From Yponomeuta sedellus (taxonomy: Eukaryota; Arthropoda; Insecta; Lepidoptera; Yponomeutidae), in assembly GCA_934045075.1 (NCBI GenBank), contig OW203722.1:22218429-22282428 (forward strand): 64,000 bases of DNA, in the 5' to 3' direction. Below are positions 21,356 through 32,211 of the stretch, one piece after another (position 1 is the stretch's first letter; every line of letters begins with the position of its first letter). A program made the position numbers and the translations under genes. The notes below the pieces were generated by a model. The model searched no databases, was not told the DNA's origin, and was given only the letters and a program-made list of their open reading frames with translations.

Positions 21356-22022
21356 TTGTTATTTGTTTAATTAGCATTGTCATATAGATATGAGGCGTAT
21401 TATGTATCACACATAGTGAATACTGCATTTCAGTGGATATCTGATACGTGACAGTGATATTGCGCCACATGATTGTTTGACCAAGTCAAGTAGATATTTA
21501 ATTTTAACATACAGATGTACTACGAGTATACATGAACAGTTACTTAATCAAGCCGCAGGGCTGGTTTGCCATCGTTCTGATAGAGTTTGGTCAAACTATT
21601 TATTTGTCAATTAGGATTGCAAATTACTATTCATAGTAACTTGCAATCCTAATTGACAAATAAATAATAATAATAATAATACCAAAACTTGCTGTTGCTT
21701 TGAGTTCGCCAGATGTAAGGCCTTTGTAAGTGCATCGTTCTATGAGGCGCCTTTCATGCACTCCACTTAGGACGCCGGGTGAAAGTCATTCGTCCGCGGC
21801 AGCTCCATGCTCAGCCTGGCAAAAGTGTGTCTTGTCCCAAGGGGGGCGGGCAGAGAGACCCCGAGCGTGACCGCCCAGAATTGGCCAATAAGAGATAGAA
21901 TCGTGGACTTGGGCGAAAATGTCGAGGTCGACTTTTTACATTCCTTTTCACTGTAACATATGATCCAAAATTTAATGATTTGGTTTGTAATACATTTTAA
22001 TGTCACTCCAAATTTTAAATGT
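21356..22022. other. Non-coding with a strong hairpin
   Basis: Apart from the hairpin at 21597-21666, I see no known repeat. A 79-codon minus-strand frame at 21767-22006 has no motif. Confidence 0.45.
21597..21666. repeat. 70-bp hairpin, 33-bp arms
   Basis: The arms TATTTATTTGTCAATTAGGA... and their reverse complement differ at one position and enclose the loop TTCA. A TAA repeat follows directly. Confidence 0.85.
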
Positions 22023-22032
22023 ATTCTGGTCT

Positions 22033-22376
22033 AGTATTTTCTAAGGTTAACACGAGCACTAGACATAATTAAAACTGTTTTTATACGGATTTAAGTGCCG
22101 TGCTCTCGGATGACGAGAACACGGCACCTGAAAAAGTGCCGAAACGTCAGAAAATTGTAAAAATGTAATAAACTACTTAATACAAAGGATAGTGTGAAGA
22201 GGTTCGAAATTTTACTGATGACGGTGAGTCGCCCATTAGCTCAGTTGGATAGAGCGCTGGCACGGATAGCCAGAGGTCGCGGGTTCGAATCCCGGCATGG
22301 GTGGAATTTTTAGCCTCTAAATAGGGTTTTAAAAATATAATAAACCAGTAAAATCCATATAAAAACTGTTTTCATT
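22033..22376 (+). mobile_element. Element E copy 2 (hosts an IleR)
   Basis: The ends match copy 1 (AGTATTTTCTAAGGTTAACA ... AAAAACTGTTTTCATT). It is flanked by ATTCTGGTCT (22023-22032) and ATTCTGATCT (22377-22386), a 10-bp duplication with one mismatch. An internal hairpin lies around GTGCCGTGCTCTCG / CGAGAACACGGCAC. A truncated IleR interrupts it at 22174-22330. Confidence 0.65.
22174..22330 (+). mobile_element. IleR monomer, 5'-truncated, 15-bp target-site duplication
   Basis: It is flanked by AAAAATGTAATAAAC (22159-22173) and AAAAATATAATAAAC (22331-22345), one mismatch in 15. The copy starts close before the tRNA-like part and ends at CTCTAAATAGGGTTTT, the GGTTTTT-type terminus. Confidence 0.75.
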
Positions 22377-22545
22377 ATTCTGATCTATTTGTTTAGTATC
22401 GGGTCTGTTGGTTTCTTAATCAAAAATCATCATCAACCATTTGACGCCCACTGCAGTAGTCCTATGTACTGCAGTGGACTTCAAATAGGCCTTAATCATG
22501 GTTATCCAAGCCTCACGGTCGTGTGCCGGTTTCCTAGTCCATCGA

Positions 22546-22891
22546 TATCAACCCTTGTATGTCCCCACTGCTGGGGCACGAGTCTCCTCCTGCATCGCAG
22601 GAAGGTTAGGCCATACTCCACCACGGGGGCCAAGTCCGGGTTGGTGGAGGATTGTGGATTGTAGGCCTTACTGTCAGAAGTAATCAAGCCGCCCATAAGG
22701 TCTCCTGACTGGGCTTAACGTCTGCCATCACATGACCACCGGCGCCCACAGCTTAACGTGCGGTGCAACGGAAGTGCTCGGAAAAATGCCACTAGCGGCA
22801 GCCACAAGACGGTCACCCATCCCGCACCTGACCGCGTCTGTTGTTGCTTAACTCAAGTGATGGATTCCAACCACTTCAAGGGTGAACGCGA
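22546..22891 (-). mobile_element. 5S-derived SINE, nearly complete, reverse
   Basis: It reads from TATCAACCCTTGTATGTCCC through CAGGAAGGTTAGGCC to CCGCACCTGACCGCGTC and TTGCTTAACTCAAGTGATGG. On the minus strand this is the 5S-like head followed by the body. The first bases of the head are degenerate. Confidence 0.75.
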
Positions 22892-23240
22892 GCCTATTTT
22901 CTTAGTAAATAAAATAATAATAGCAGCCCAACAGAAATGGGCAATGAAGATAATTATTGCTGTAACTGACTGCCCTTTACACAAATCGTGGTCACTCCGC
23001 ACCTTAACAAAGACGAAAGGGAAGTAAGCGTCTTGCCCTAGGCCTCACCCGCCTTACGGTCACGAAAGGCCGCAGGCAGGGAAAGGCCTAATTGGATTCA
23101 CTTTAATGGTCCTTTAATGAGTTTTGACAAAGCTTTCTACTCTATGTACAGAGATTGGTTTCAGTGTCCTTAGGGTTTATTTAATTCCAAAATTAAATGA
23201 GACGGTGGCCAGGTGGTCTTGATCAACATCTGGGAGCCGA
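22892..23240. other. Non-coding, nothing recognised
   Basis: No gene or repeat family assigned. Confidence 0.4.
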
Positions 23241-23430
23241 TTAGATAGATAGATAGATAGATATCTAGAAAACACTTTATTGTTCATAATATGGAAATTA
23301 CACAGATATTTCTTAACCTAAGAGTACAGACGACGGCCTTATCACTTAATGTGATCTCTTCCAGGCAACCTTTGGATGAACTGGATTAATACATTGAAGA
23401 CGGAAGTAGATGTACAAAAAAAACCTAGAA
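23241..23430 (-). repeat. LINE-type 3' tail G, copy 1
   Basis: It begins with a GATA microsatellite, then ACACTTTATTGTTCATAATA and CGGCCTTATCACTTAATGTG. On the minus strand it ends CAATAAAGTG...(TATC)n, the signature of retroposons that end in a short tandem repeat. A close copy lies at 61857-62044; more distant relatives are at 23526 and 56529. Confidence 0.65.
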
Positions 23431-23525
23431 AGCGATAATTTCAGAGGTACCTATATAAATACATGCCTAAATAACAGTTTGAATAAATAAAATTATCGAC
23501 AGATGCATACAAATAATTACATAAA

Positions 23526-23735
23526 TAAGATAAGATAAGAGATAAGAATATTCTTTATTGTAAATCGAAGAATTGATACAGAAACAGTAGAAACAGAAGA
23601 TGAGTTACAAGAGGCGGCTCTATTGCTAAGAGCAATTTCTTCCAGGCGATTCTCGCTTATGCGAATTGAAAACGCAGACGCAAAACATTCGAAGGCTTAG
23701 ACATTTGTCGCATAAAAATAAGATAACTCGACAGA
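23526..23735 (-). repeat. LINE-type 3' tail G, copy 2
   Basis: AGATAAGATAAGAGATAAGA leads into ATATTCTTTATTGTAAATCG, and GGCGGCTCTATTGC...AATTTCTTCCAGGCG follows. It is the same family as 56529-56638. Confidence 0.6.
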
Positions 23736-23751
23736 GTCATTACACATTTAT

Positions 23752-23762
23752 TTTCTCATTCT
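23752..23762 (+). repeat. 11-bp target-site duplication, left of the IleR array
   Basis: TTTCTCATTCT here is repeated at 41199-41209, on the far side of the array and of the giant element inside it. Confidence 0.8.
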
Positions 23763-25698
23763 AAAAAACCTATTTAGAGGCTAAAAATTTCACCCATGCC
23801 GGGATTCGAACCCGCAACCTCTGGCTATCCGTACCAGCGCTCTACCAATTGAGCCAATGGGCGACTCACGGCATCAGTGAAATTTCGAACCTCTTTACAA
23901 TATTCTCTGTATTACGTACAGGCAGCGACATCTGACTTAAGCAAATTGCATTACTTACAGCCCCGACTACCTACTTTGCAGTTAGGTTTTAACATCGGAA
24001 CGATATCACTGTACCCACATGATTACACTATTATTTTTTATTTTTAATGCACTAACCCGTGCTAAGGAACAAATTTAAAAAACCTATTTAGAGGCTAAAA
24101 ATTTCACCCATGCCGGGATTCGAACCCGCAACCTCTGGCTATCCGTACCAGCGCTCTACCAATTGAGCCAATGGGCGACTCACTGCATCAGTGAAATTTC
24201 GAACCTCTTTACAATATTCTCTGTATTACGTACAGGCAGCGACATCTGACTTAAGCAAATTGCATTACTTACAGCCCCGACTACCTACTTTGCAGTTAGG
24301 TTTTAACATCGGAACGATATCACTGTACCCACATGATGCAAAGTAGGTAGTCGGGGCTGTAAGTAATGCAATTTGCTTAAGTCAGATGTCGCTGCCTGTA
24401 CGTAATACAGAGAATATTGTAAAGAGGTTCGAAATTTCACTGATGCCGTGAGTCGCCCATTGGCTCAATTGGTAGAGCGCTGGTACTGATAGCCAGAGGT
24501 TGCGGGTTCGAATCCCGGCATGGGTGAAATTTTTAGCCTCTAAATAGGTTTTTAAATTTGTTCCTTAGCACGGGTTAGTGCATTAAAAATAAAAATAGTG
24601 TAATCATGTGGGTACAGTGATAACGTTCCGATGTTAAAACCTAACTGCAAAGTAGGTAGTCGGGGCTGTAAGTAATGCAATTCGCTTAAGTCAGATGTCG
24701 CTGCCTGTACGTAATACAGAGAATATTGTAAAGAGGTTCGAAATTTCACTGATGCCGTGAGTCGCCCATTGGCTCAATTGGTAGAGCACTGGTACGGATA
24801 GCCAGAGGTTGCGGGTTCGAATCCCGGCATGGGTGAAATTTTTAGCCTCTAAATAGGTTTTTTAAATTTGTTCCTTAGCACGGGTTAGTGCATTAAAAAT
24901 AAAAAAAATAGTGTAATCATGTGGGTACAGTGATATCGTTCCGATGTTAAAACCTAACTGCAAAGTAGGTAGTCGGGGCTGTAAGTAATGCAATTTGCTT
25001 AAGTCAGATGTCGCTGCCTGTACGTAATACAGAGAATATTGTAAAGAGGTTCGAAATTTCACTGATGCCGTGAGTCGCCCATTGGCTCAATTGGTAGAGC
25101 GCTGGTACGGATAGCCAGAGGTTGCGGGTTCGAATCCCGGCATGGGTGAAAATTTTTAGCCTCTAAATAGGTTTTTTAAATTTGTTCCTTAGCACGGGTT
25201 CGTACATTAAAAATAAAAAAAATAGTGTAATCATGTGGGTACAGTGATATCGTTCCGATGTTAAAACCTAACTGCAAAGTAGGTAGTCGGGGCTGTAAGT
25301 AATGCAATTTGCTTAAGTCAGATGTCGCTGCCTGTACGTAATACAGAGAATATTGTAAAGAGGTTCGAAATTTCACTGATGCGGTGAGTCGCCCATTGGC
25401 TCAATTGGTAGAGCGCTGGTACGGATAGCCAGAGGTTGCGGGTTCGAATCCCGGCATGGGTGAAATTTTTAGCCTCTAAATAGGTTTTTTAAATTTGTTC
25501 CTTAGCACGGGTTAGTGCATTAAAAATAAAAAAAATAGTGTAATCATGTGGGTACAGTGATATCGTTCCGATGTTAAAACCTAACTGCAAAGTAGGTAGT
25601 CGGGGCTGTAAGTAATGCAATTTGCTTAAGTCAGATGTCGCTGCCTGTACGTAATACAGAGAATATTGTAAAGAGGTTCGAAATTTCACTGATGCCGT
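23763..25698. repeat. IleR tandem array, left part
   Basis: It begins with two reverse units, whose tRNA-Ile-like parts are at 23791-23862 and 24105-24176. At about 24336 the array flips and runs forward, with tRNA-like parts at 24455-24526, 24764-24836, 25077-25148 and 25391-25462. Spacing is 309-314 bp. Each unit holds a body of about 230 bp, then a tRNA-like part with B box GGTTCGAATCC, then CCTCTAAATAGGTTTT and an A-rich tail. The acceptor and T arms read like tRNA-Ile (GCCCATT...GCATGGGT); the anticodon arm is not that of a working tRNA. The near-identical short ORFs repeated here are frames of this repeat. The array is cut at 25698 by the giant LTR element. Confidence 0.9.
25695..25698 (+). 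repeat. CCGT target-site duplication, left
   Basis: CCGT directly precedes the terminal TGTAAC of the giant element. The same CCGT follows its last base at 41037-41040. Removing the element and one CCGT restores the uninterrupted unit sequence GATGCCGTGAGTCGCCC seen in the neighbouring units. Confidence 0.9.
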
Positions 25699-26467
25699 TG
25701 TAACACCCCACCCCGCGTAATAAAAATACTTTAACCCACTTAAGAAGAAAAAGCGTGCAATAATAATTAACCTACTAAAAAAAGCTATGATGCAAAACAC
25801 TCTAATGGCCAACTGTGATCGTCTAGTCTATTGAGAACCCTTCGTTGTGAACGTATTAGTAACCTAAGCTCTTTTAGGATATGAGATTGAGTAACGAGAG
25901 TGTGTAAGAGATCCGTTTAAATACAAAAGCAGAATTTAGATTAATGAACAGGAACCAAAGGTTAGCTTAAAGCAAATAAATATAAATGAAAACAGCAATC
26001 AAGCGAATGAAATAAGCGAAAGCAAGATATGATTTAGAATAAATTAAATAGATAATAGGTTAAGCTGAAATTAAGTTAAAAGAAATAAACTAGGATGAAA
26101 TATGTAACTCTTACAAAAACTACTTCTAAATAAATAAAATATAAAAGTACCAAATAAACCAAATGTCATACAACAAACACGTGAGTGTTATAGTATAACG
26201 TCCCCTACCAAAAAGGCCGGTTTAGACAGACATTATTAGCCAACTAGGTAGATAATAACGGATTAATATGAAATGAGTACAATACTCGGTTATCTACTAG
26301 TTGATAAAGCTAATTATATCTACCCTGGATGGGGTATGGCCACCACTACGTTATACTGTTAATATATACTTATAAATAATAAACTATGACAGACTAGAAA
26401 TAAGAATAGGTACAGTGATTCATTATCCCGAGTCTATTCCTCAAGTAGACATACATAATTACGAGAG

Positions 26468-27165
26468 AATTGGCAAAGCGACGTTCAGCAGTACAATGCA
26501 TTGGCAGTCGACGAAAGTGAGAGAGGTAGGTAGGTAACCAAATGCACAAAGTACGTTGGAAAAGACTTCACCGAAGCTTACCAACACTGAAACGATCTGG
26601 CCAAACTCACGCAACCATGAAATGCCACTATAGGAAAAATCAATCAACTAAAGAAAATACTAACGATAAAATCTGTACATATTCCCAAAATAAATATAAT
26701 AACCTAACTACGTATATGCCTTAAGTATCACGCACGATTAACGCAGGAATTGGCAAAGAGACGTCCAGCAGTACAATGCATTGGCAGAAGAGTGTGAGAG
26801 AGGTAGGTAACCAAATGCACAAAGTACGTTGGGAAAGACTTCATCGAAGCCTACCAACACTGAAACAATCTGGCCAAACCAACGCAACTATGAATGATAC
26901 TAAAGCACAAGTCATCATAAGGAAATAAATATGATAAACGCACAACAAGCATAATTAGGTATAAAAGTCTTAAGACCCAGGTCATTACACACAATTAACG
27001 TAAGAAACGGCAAAGGGATGTTCAGTAGTACAATGCATTGGCAGAAGAGTGTGAGTGAGGTAGGTAGACCAATGCACAAAGTACTTTGGAACAACTTCAT
27101 CGAAGCTGACCAAACTGAAACATCTCAGCCGAACCCACGCAACCATGAAATAATGCCAAGAATTA
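26468..27165. repeat. Three tandem 250-280-bp repeats inside the left LTR
   Basis: Units start near 26468, 26748 and 27004 with TTGGCAAAG-type words. They share AGTACAATGCATTGGCAG and CAAATGCACAAAGTAC, and each ends with a CACGCAACCATGAA-type block. They are diverged from one another, so they are old compared with the insertion. The right LTR has the same set from about 35306. Confidence 0.8.
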
Positions 27166-28183
27166 AGCCAATATACCTACTACAAAAATAAGCCTTACTA
27201 TTAAAAAGCCTATAGTGGCTTCTAACTACTCACTAACGTCCCATAACGTCCTTTCATTGCCTATCTTAATCCGTAATTTGATAACCCTATATATTGGACA
27301 CCCTATATCGCGACTATATTTGGACTATGCGTTCCTATATAGTATAATTATAATCTACTAACAAACGTAACATAATATAAACCGTAATTTACCACCCTAT
27401 ATACTGGACACCCTATATTGCGTATATGCCGCCTATGTGTTCCCATTCAGTAGTAAGTACCTATATGATCTATTACAAACGTAACATACCTACATAACTT
27501 CGGTCGAGAAAAGTACGCACCTACCTACATAAACGCAAGAGTTGAATGACCCGAAGGTCACGAGTTAGACAGCTATTATAAAGGTACCGCATCGCTCTAA
27601 ACCTATTCCTTAGTTCGATGGAAATGTCACTGTTAGATTAATATGCACAGAACCTCACACCTAGTGTTATCTAACCATTATTGATATTAAATATTGACAG
27701 AAGTTGTAAACAATACGTTTAGTAGGTACCAAATCAGAATTAAAATGCCATAATTTTCTAACGGGTTTAGACAGATTTACCTACCTTACCCTAATTGAAT
27801 CGAGACATTAAACGTAACGCTTTTATCTACTTGATTTAATAGCTTCAATAGGAAACATTGAGGAGACACCAATTCACTTCTTTGTTAATTTAAAATGATC
27901 CTAACAGACGAATAATGACCGCATAGGTGGGGAGCTGGGGAAATACTTACTCTCATCATTCAACTCTGGATACCCTGGAAGAAAAAGGGGAGCCTACCTA
28001 ACATTCCCAGCCCAGTAAGTTAATGAATTTAACCACCAAACAAATTGTTTCAGCAAAGCAAACCCCATTTATATTTAATCGTGTGTATGTGTGAGTGCCT
28101 ATGGTGTTTCCCTAGTCACAGCTATTACCTATCGCTATCCTCCCTAACTCCGGAAAACCTAACTGTTTCAAGTCATTAAATTC

Positions 28184-28212
28184 TTTTTAATGCACTAACA
28201 CGTGCTAAGGAC
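28184..28212 (+). repeat. IleR-tail-like motif inside the LTR
   Basis: TTTTTAATGCACTAACACGT and the following GCTAAGGA match the reverse IleR tail, with one change. The right LTR has the same at about 37019-37046. This could be a fossil IleR piece captured by the LTR. Confidence 0.6.
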
Positions 28213-29330
28213 TGACTTGACGCAATTAGCTTTCAGACTTTCTGGCCGGCCAGAGTGTGTAGCCTAGGGTGTGTATGCGTAAGTGGTTTATGGGATCGGT
28301 ACCACTTACAGGGTAAGAATATACGGAATATAATACATAGATATGTTATGGGTGCAAAGTGCCAGAGGGCTGGAATCGTCTGTCACGCAGGGAAATAGCA
28401 GGGGGAAAATTGCTATACCACAAATGCTAGTGGAAGGAGATCTAACACCACATTCACAAGAAGCATTTTAACCCAATTTTCAAGCTAGATAATTAATATG
28501 AAATTATCTCAATTAAGTAATTAATTATGACAAGTAATTATATAGGAAAATTGTTTTACAAATAAATTAAATTGGGCACACCTCCGGTGAAGGGATTCTT
28601 TAAACCTTTCAACCAAAGCAGACTCAGATTCAGCCGTAGCATAGTAAGCAGAGCTAGATATTGGAATTCCTCATTTAGTCTGTCAAATCAACTGTATAAG
28701 GCTACCAAGTGAATTCGCTCTAAATTCACACGTTTGTATGCGGAATTAAATATGATGCAAACCTCTGAAAGCTATGGCGCAGACATGTCATTGATAACCT
28801 CGTGTGCCTACATCGAGTCGAGTAGGTATTCGACAAAGGCTAGCCACACGGCCTATCCCTAACATGCCCTTGCCACCGAGAGTTTTGTTTTGCACACATT
28901 TATTTCCCCAAAAACGCTGTACTGTGGAGAAAAAGGGTTAGTTCACAATTTATTTCGCGGAAGCTACACTAATCACAAATGCTGAAAACCATATTTTTAC
29001 GCGGAAACCTTCTAGCTAATTGTACGGAATACTCACCAAAACCGTTCCTAACATTTACACTTTTTACTTTCAAATCTAATTCCCTAGCTCCGAAAGTACC
29101 TCTAAACCTGAGACTTCACACCAGGGCTGATACACTAGAACGCAATGCCCACAGATGATGCTAGGTCACAAATCCAAAGCCACTTTCCTATTACCGAATT
29201 TAAATGCAATCGAAACTCCCCAGTTCTAATAAATTCACACAAAATGGCGAATTTTCCTACGAGCGGAATAGGTGTACGTACTATTGAATTTCCTGGTCCA
29301 GAATGCGTGCGCGCCGTTGGCGCCTCGGCC

Positions 29331-29338
29331 TTTTTATA
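29331..29338 (-). promoter_or_regulatory. Candidate LTR TATA box (minus strand)
   Basis: TATAAAAA on the minus strand lies in a locally GC-rich stretch (GGCGCC, GCGCGC). In the other LTR it is at 38166-38173. If real, U3 would be about 2.9 kb and R-U5 about 3.6 kb. This rests on sequence match and orientation only. Confidence 0.35.
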
Positions 29339-30336
29339 GCCTCGCGAAACAACCCCGCGCGTCCAAAATGGCTCCGCTCCCAATTCCGCTTTGTCTAACC
29401 CATCATGAAACCTAATGACACCCGATTGGCCAGCCGAAATCCACCTCCATCTCGTTTCAGAACTTTAATGTTTTGATATTTTGTAAATTAATTTCCTGTG
29501 TCTTAATGTAATACATTATTTATTTTCTATTTATTTATCTCGATATTTCCTGTTTAATTGATTTGTCTACAATAATTTCTTCTTAACAATTTATTCCAAC
29601 ACACCACTGACCTGCGGCACAATGCTTACGGACAACTAACTAACTTCTGTTAATATAAAAGTTTAGCGTAATGTCTGTGTTAAAACATCCTTTCAATTTA
29701 GTACAGATTTACCTAGAAATACTCTACTTAGCCTACAATTGCGAATTGAAACGTTATAATCATTTTAGTAGGCGCCGCGGCAACTAGTGGCGCCCAAACC
29801 GGAATCGGCTAACCGGAGAACTACAACCCACCAATACAGCAATACTCTAAACTCACACACGCAACCCTGTATGAATACGAGAAGAAGCTGCGTTCAACAA
29901 TATTTAATTATTAGGGATGCCCTAAATGCTACATTTCAAAAGTGATGAATGATTCAATTCCTTTCCCGAACATTGAATAAATAGCTCTTAGCAGTTCGTG
30001 ACTAAATATATTACGTGTCGTGTTTCATTCCTATTTACGAGTAACAACTTTAGCTATCCCTCTAGCAACAATTATAAATAATTATACCATTCGCAAATAT
30101 TATGGTATTAAGTTAATATACTTTGAAATTTTGATTTTATTGAAATAAGTAACGTCACAAGACTATCGAAGGCATAGAGCCATGAAAGAAAACCAATAAA
30201 CAATCAAAATAGAAATTACTACGTTGGACAAATTATGTTAAGAATAATAACTGTTATACAACAGAAACATACATTACAACATTAGTCCCATACTGTCCCA
30301 AGCGACGTGCATGGTTGTTTTAAAAAAGTTGAACGG

Positions 30337-30420
30337 AATCGAACCCGCGTACCGTCCGATCTTCGCACTACACCTACCAAATACGTGCGTCACTCGCCTA
30401 ACTGTAGGTACGTGTCTCGG
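30337..30420 (-). repeat. tRNA-like relic in the LTR
   Basis: The minus strand carries GCGGGTTCGATTCCGTT, a full B-box consensus, followed at once by a T-run that could stop Pol III. An A-box-like segment lies upstream. The same occurs in the right LTR near 39172-39255. It looks like a SINE head trapped in the LTR; a cloverleaf does not fold cleanly by eye. Confidence 0.4.
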
Positions 30421-30639
30421 CAGTCGGCGCCGCCGGTTACTAACGCGGAACGGAATGAGACCATGTGGTTTCTTTTATAGACATTAAGTTTATGATTGAT
30501 TATCATACGAGATTACGTATAGGTGATCTAGATATAAAAAGGGATATGAAGGGAATCATTCGAGTTCTTTTTCTTTTGTTTAAATCGTTCAACCCCAACA
30601 CTAGCCTAGATAGTTTAATATCCATTCTCAAATGAAACT

Positions 30640-31230
30640 AGATGTTTTTTTTTTTTTAATTGATTAATTATGAGCTTTATTTATTTTGTTTTTGTGAATA
30701 GACCATTTTTTTACAGAGACAATATTACATCGATGTGATTAGTTTCCTTTCACGTTAAGACACATTAATAACCTCTGAAAGCAGCCGTAAAGAACATTTA
30801 GTGATCTCAGTCTCGGCTAGATGGAGCTAGTAGTTATTTTGATTTATTGAGTTTTATTAAATTAATTGTTTAAGTGAATATATTACTTTTACAAAGTCTC
30901 TAATATTACATCGGTGCGTTATACATTAGTTTTCTTTCATGACAAGACATATTAAAAGCTTTTTAAAGAAATTGAAAGTAGGATTAAAGAAAGTTTAGTG
31001 AACCTATTCTCACCTAGATGGAGTTAGTAGTTATTTGATTGATTATAAGTTTTAGTAATTTTTATTGTTTAAGTGAATATAATACTTTTACCAAGTCTCT
31101 GATATTACATCGGTGTGTTATAAATTAGTTTCCCTTCATAACAATATGTATTATCGACATACTACAGAGTTTAAACGTAGCATTAATTATCGTTTTGTGA
31201 TTCTATTCTCTCCTAGGTAGGGGCTAAATT
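30640..31230. repeat. Three tandem 180-200-bp repeats inside the left LTR
   Basis: Blocks containing ATATTACATCG start near 30722, 30902 and 31102. Each is followed by a TTAGTTTCC/TTTCTTTCA-type word and TAGATGGAG.TAGTAGTTATT. Copies are 70-80 percent alike by eye. The right LTR repeats them from about 39555. Confidence 0.75.
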
Positions 31231-32206
31231 GAATGTTTTAGAGATTATTCTTATTTATATCTTTAGTATATGGTTTTCTGTCTTCAAATCACTAACATAA
31301 AATCGCTGTGAATAACTCAGTATACTTTGATAACCATAACATTACCTCAACACGGAATTTTACCTACTTAACTACTAGGTAAATAAATGCTTATAAAATC
31401 TACAAGCGCGTGCAAAAACAAGAAAGATATTGAAATTTGTTCTTATAATCTACTATTTTAATAGTGATAGCAATTAACATTTGATTTGAAAGCAGTTAAA
31501 GGGAATCTACTTCCCAGCCGCCGATAGCGCCATCTATCTGTTAGGATGAAATGCCGTGTCACAAGTGATAGGTAGCGGACGAGTTTTTTCCAATCGATAG
31601 TATATTAGTTGTGCGTTCGTCCACTGCAGATGTCGTTGTAACTTATTATTTTATTCCATTATTTATTTAGTCATCCCTAAATTCTTGTTGCACAATTTAA
31701 TCTAGGTATAACAAACCCTGTTAGAAAACAAAATAATGTCTAGCTGTATTTCAGTCTTCGAATAGACTACTACATAAAGAATCCTATTGCATAATTTTGT
31801 TTTGTTTAAATGCAAATTGGCCCAGCGGCGACAGACGCCGATCTCCACCGGAAGGCCGCGGGATCGAACCCAGCCTCACTCAGCAAACGGAATGTTTTTC
31901 TTTTCTTTTTATGACTAATAACGGAAATGTCGATTAGTACACAAACAAACCTCAACAAATCCCCAGAAAGCGTCCCCGCTACGAAACTTATTTGTTGTAT
32001 TTATAGATTTATTGTAATGCCTAACTTGAATGATAAGGACCTTCTAACGACTAAAGTGCCTACCTACCTAATCAATCTCGTTAATTAAATAGTGTTTCCG
32101 CGATTTTACTACGTAACCTATCTCGAACCAAACTCGCACAGAACACAATTCAAATCTATATCAACGATCGTGAGCACTTCTATGGACCTTGGTCCGTTAC
32201 AATCAA

Positions 32207-32211
32207 CCCCC
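32207..32211 (-). promoter_or_regulatory. Candidate polypurine tract
   Basis: Read on the minus strand, AATTTTGGGGG then TTGAT precede the LTR that starts TGTAACGG. A G-run a few bases before the 3' LTR is where the polypurine primer of LTR elements sits. The run is short. Confidence 0.45.

Larger units (their letters stand above)
25699..32201 (-). repeat. LTR, left copy (3' LTR if sense is minus)
   Basis: 6503 bp, TG...CA ends with a 6-bp inverted terminus. It contains a set of three diverged 250-280-bp tandem repeats (26468-27165), a pair of CCCTATATA-rich repeats (27280-27480), and three units of about 180-200 bp (30640-31230). On the minus strand there are two Pol III B-box-like tRNA relics and a TATAAAAA at 29331-29338. 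Short open frames (for example 26459-26647 and 29145-29339) recur unchanged in the other LTR only because the LTRs are identical. I give them no function. Confidence 0.85.

Noticed and set aside
24441..24530. Hammerhead ribozyme in the IleR unit (CACTGATGCCG... near GAAA)
   Set aside because: CTGATG is followed by C rather than A, and there is no GAAA and stem II at the needed place. A retrozyme is not supported, although tandem 300-bp units would suit one.
23791..25462. tRNA-Ile genes in tandem
   Set aside because: The tRNA-like parts belong to a dispersed 310-bp repeat, the anticodon arm is not that of tRNA-Ile (C in place of U33, altered loop) and the copies differ in stems. They are tRNA-derived repeats.
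23763..25698. CRISPR-like regularly spaced array
   Set aside because: The whole 310-bp unit is repeated, not short repeats with unique spacers, and the sequence is from an animal genome.
24552..25812. Repeated 65-107 codon frames with SLQYSLYYVQAATSDLS
   Set aside because: They are minus-strand frames across the IleR unit and recur with its 310-bp period.
26459..29339. Short ORFs repeated identically at 35297-38174 as conserved genes
   Set aside because: Their identity comes from the LTR pair being young, not from selection. One frame exists in only one LTR because of a single base change.
29788..29802. TGGCGCCCAAACCGG as a tRNA-Lys-type primer-binding site
   Set aside because: It lies inside both LTRs (also 38623-38637), 2.4 kb from an LTR end, on the strand opposite to the other polarity signs. 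It may be a relic but cannot be the working site of this element.
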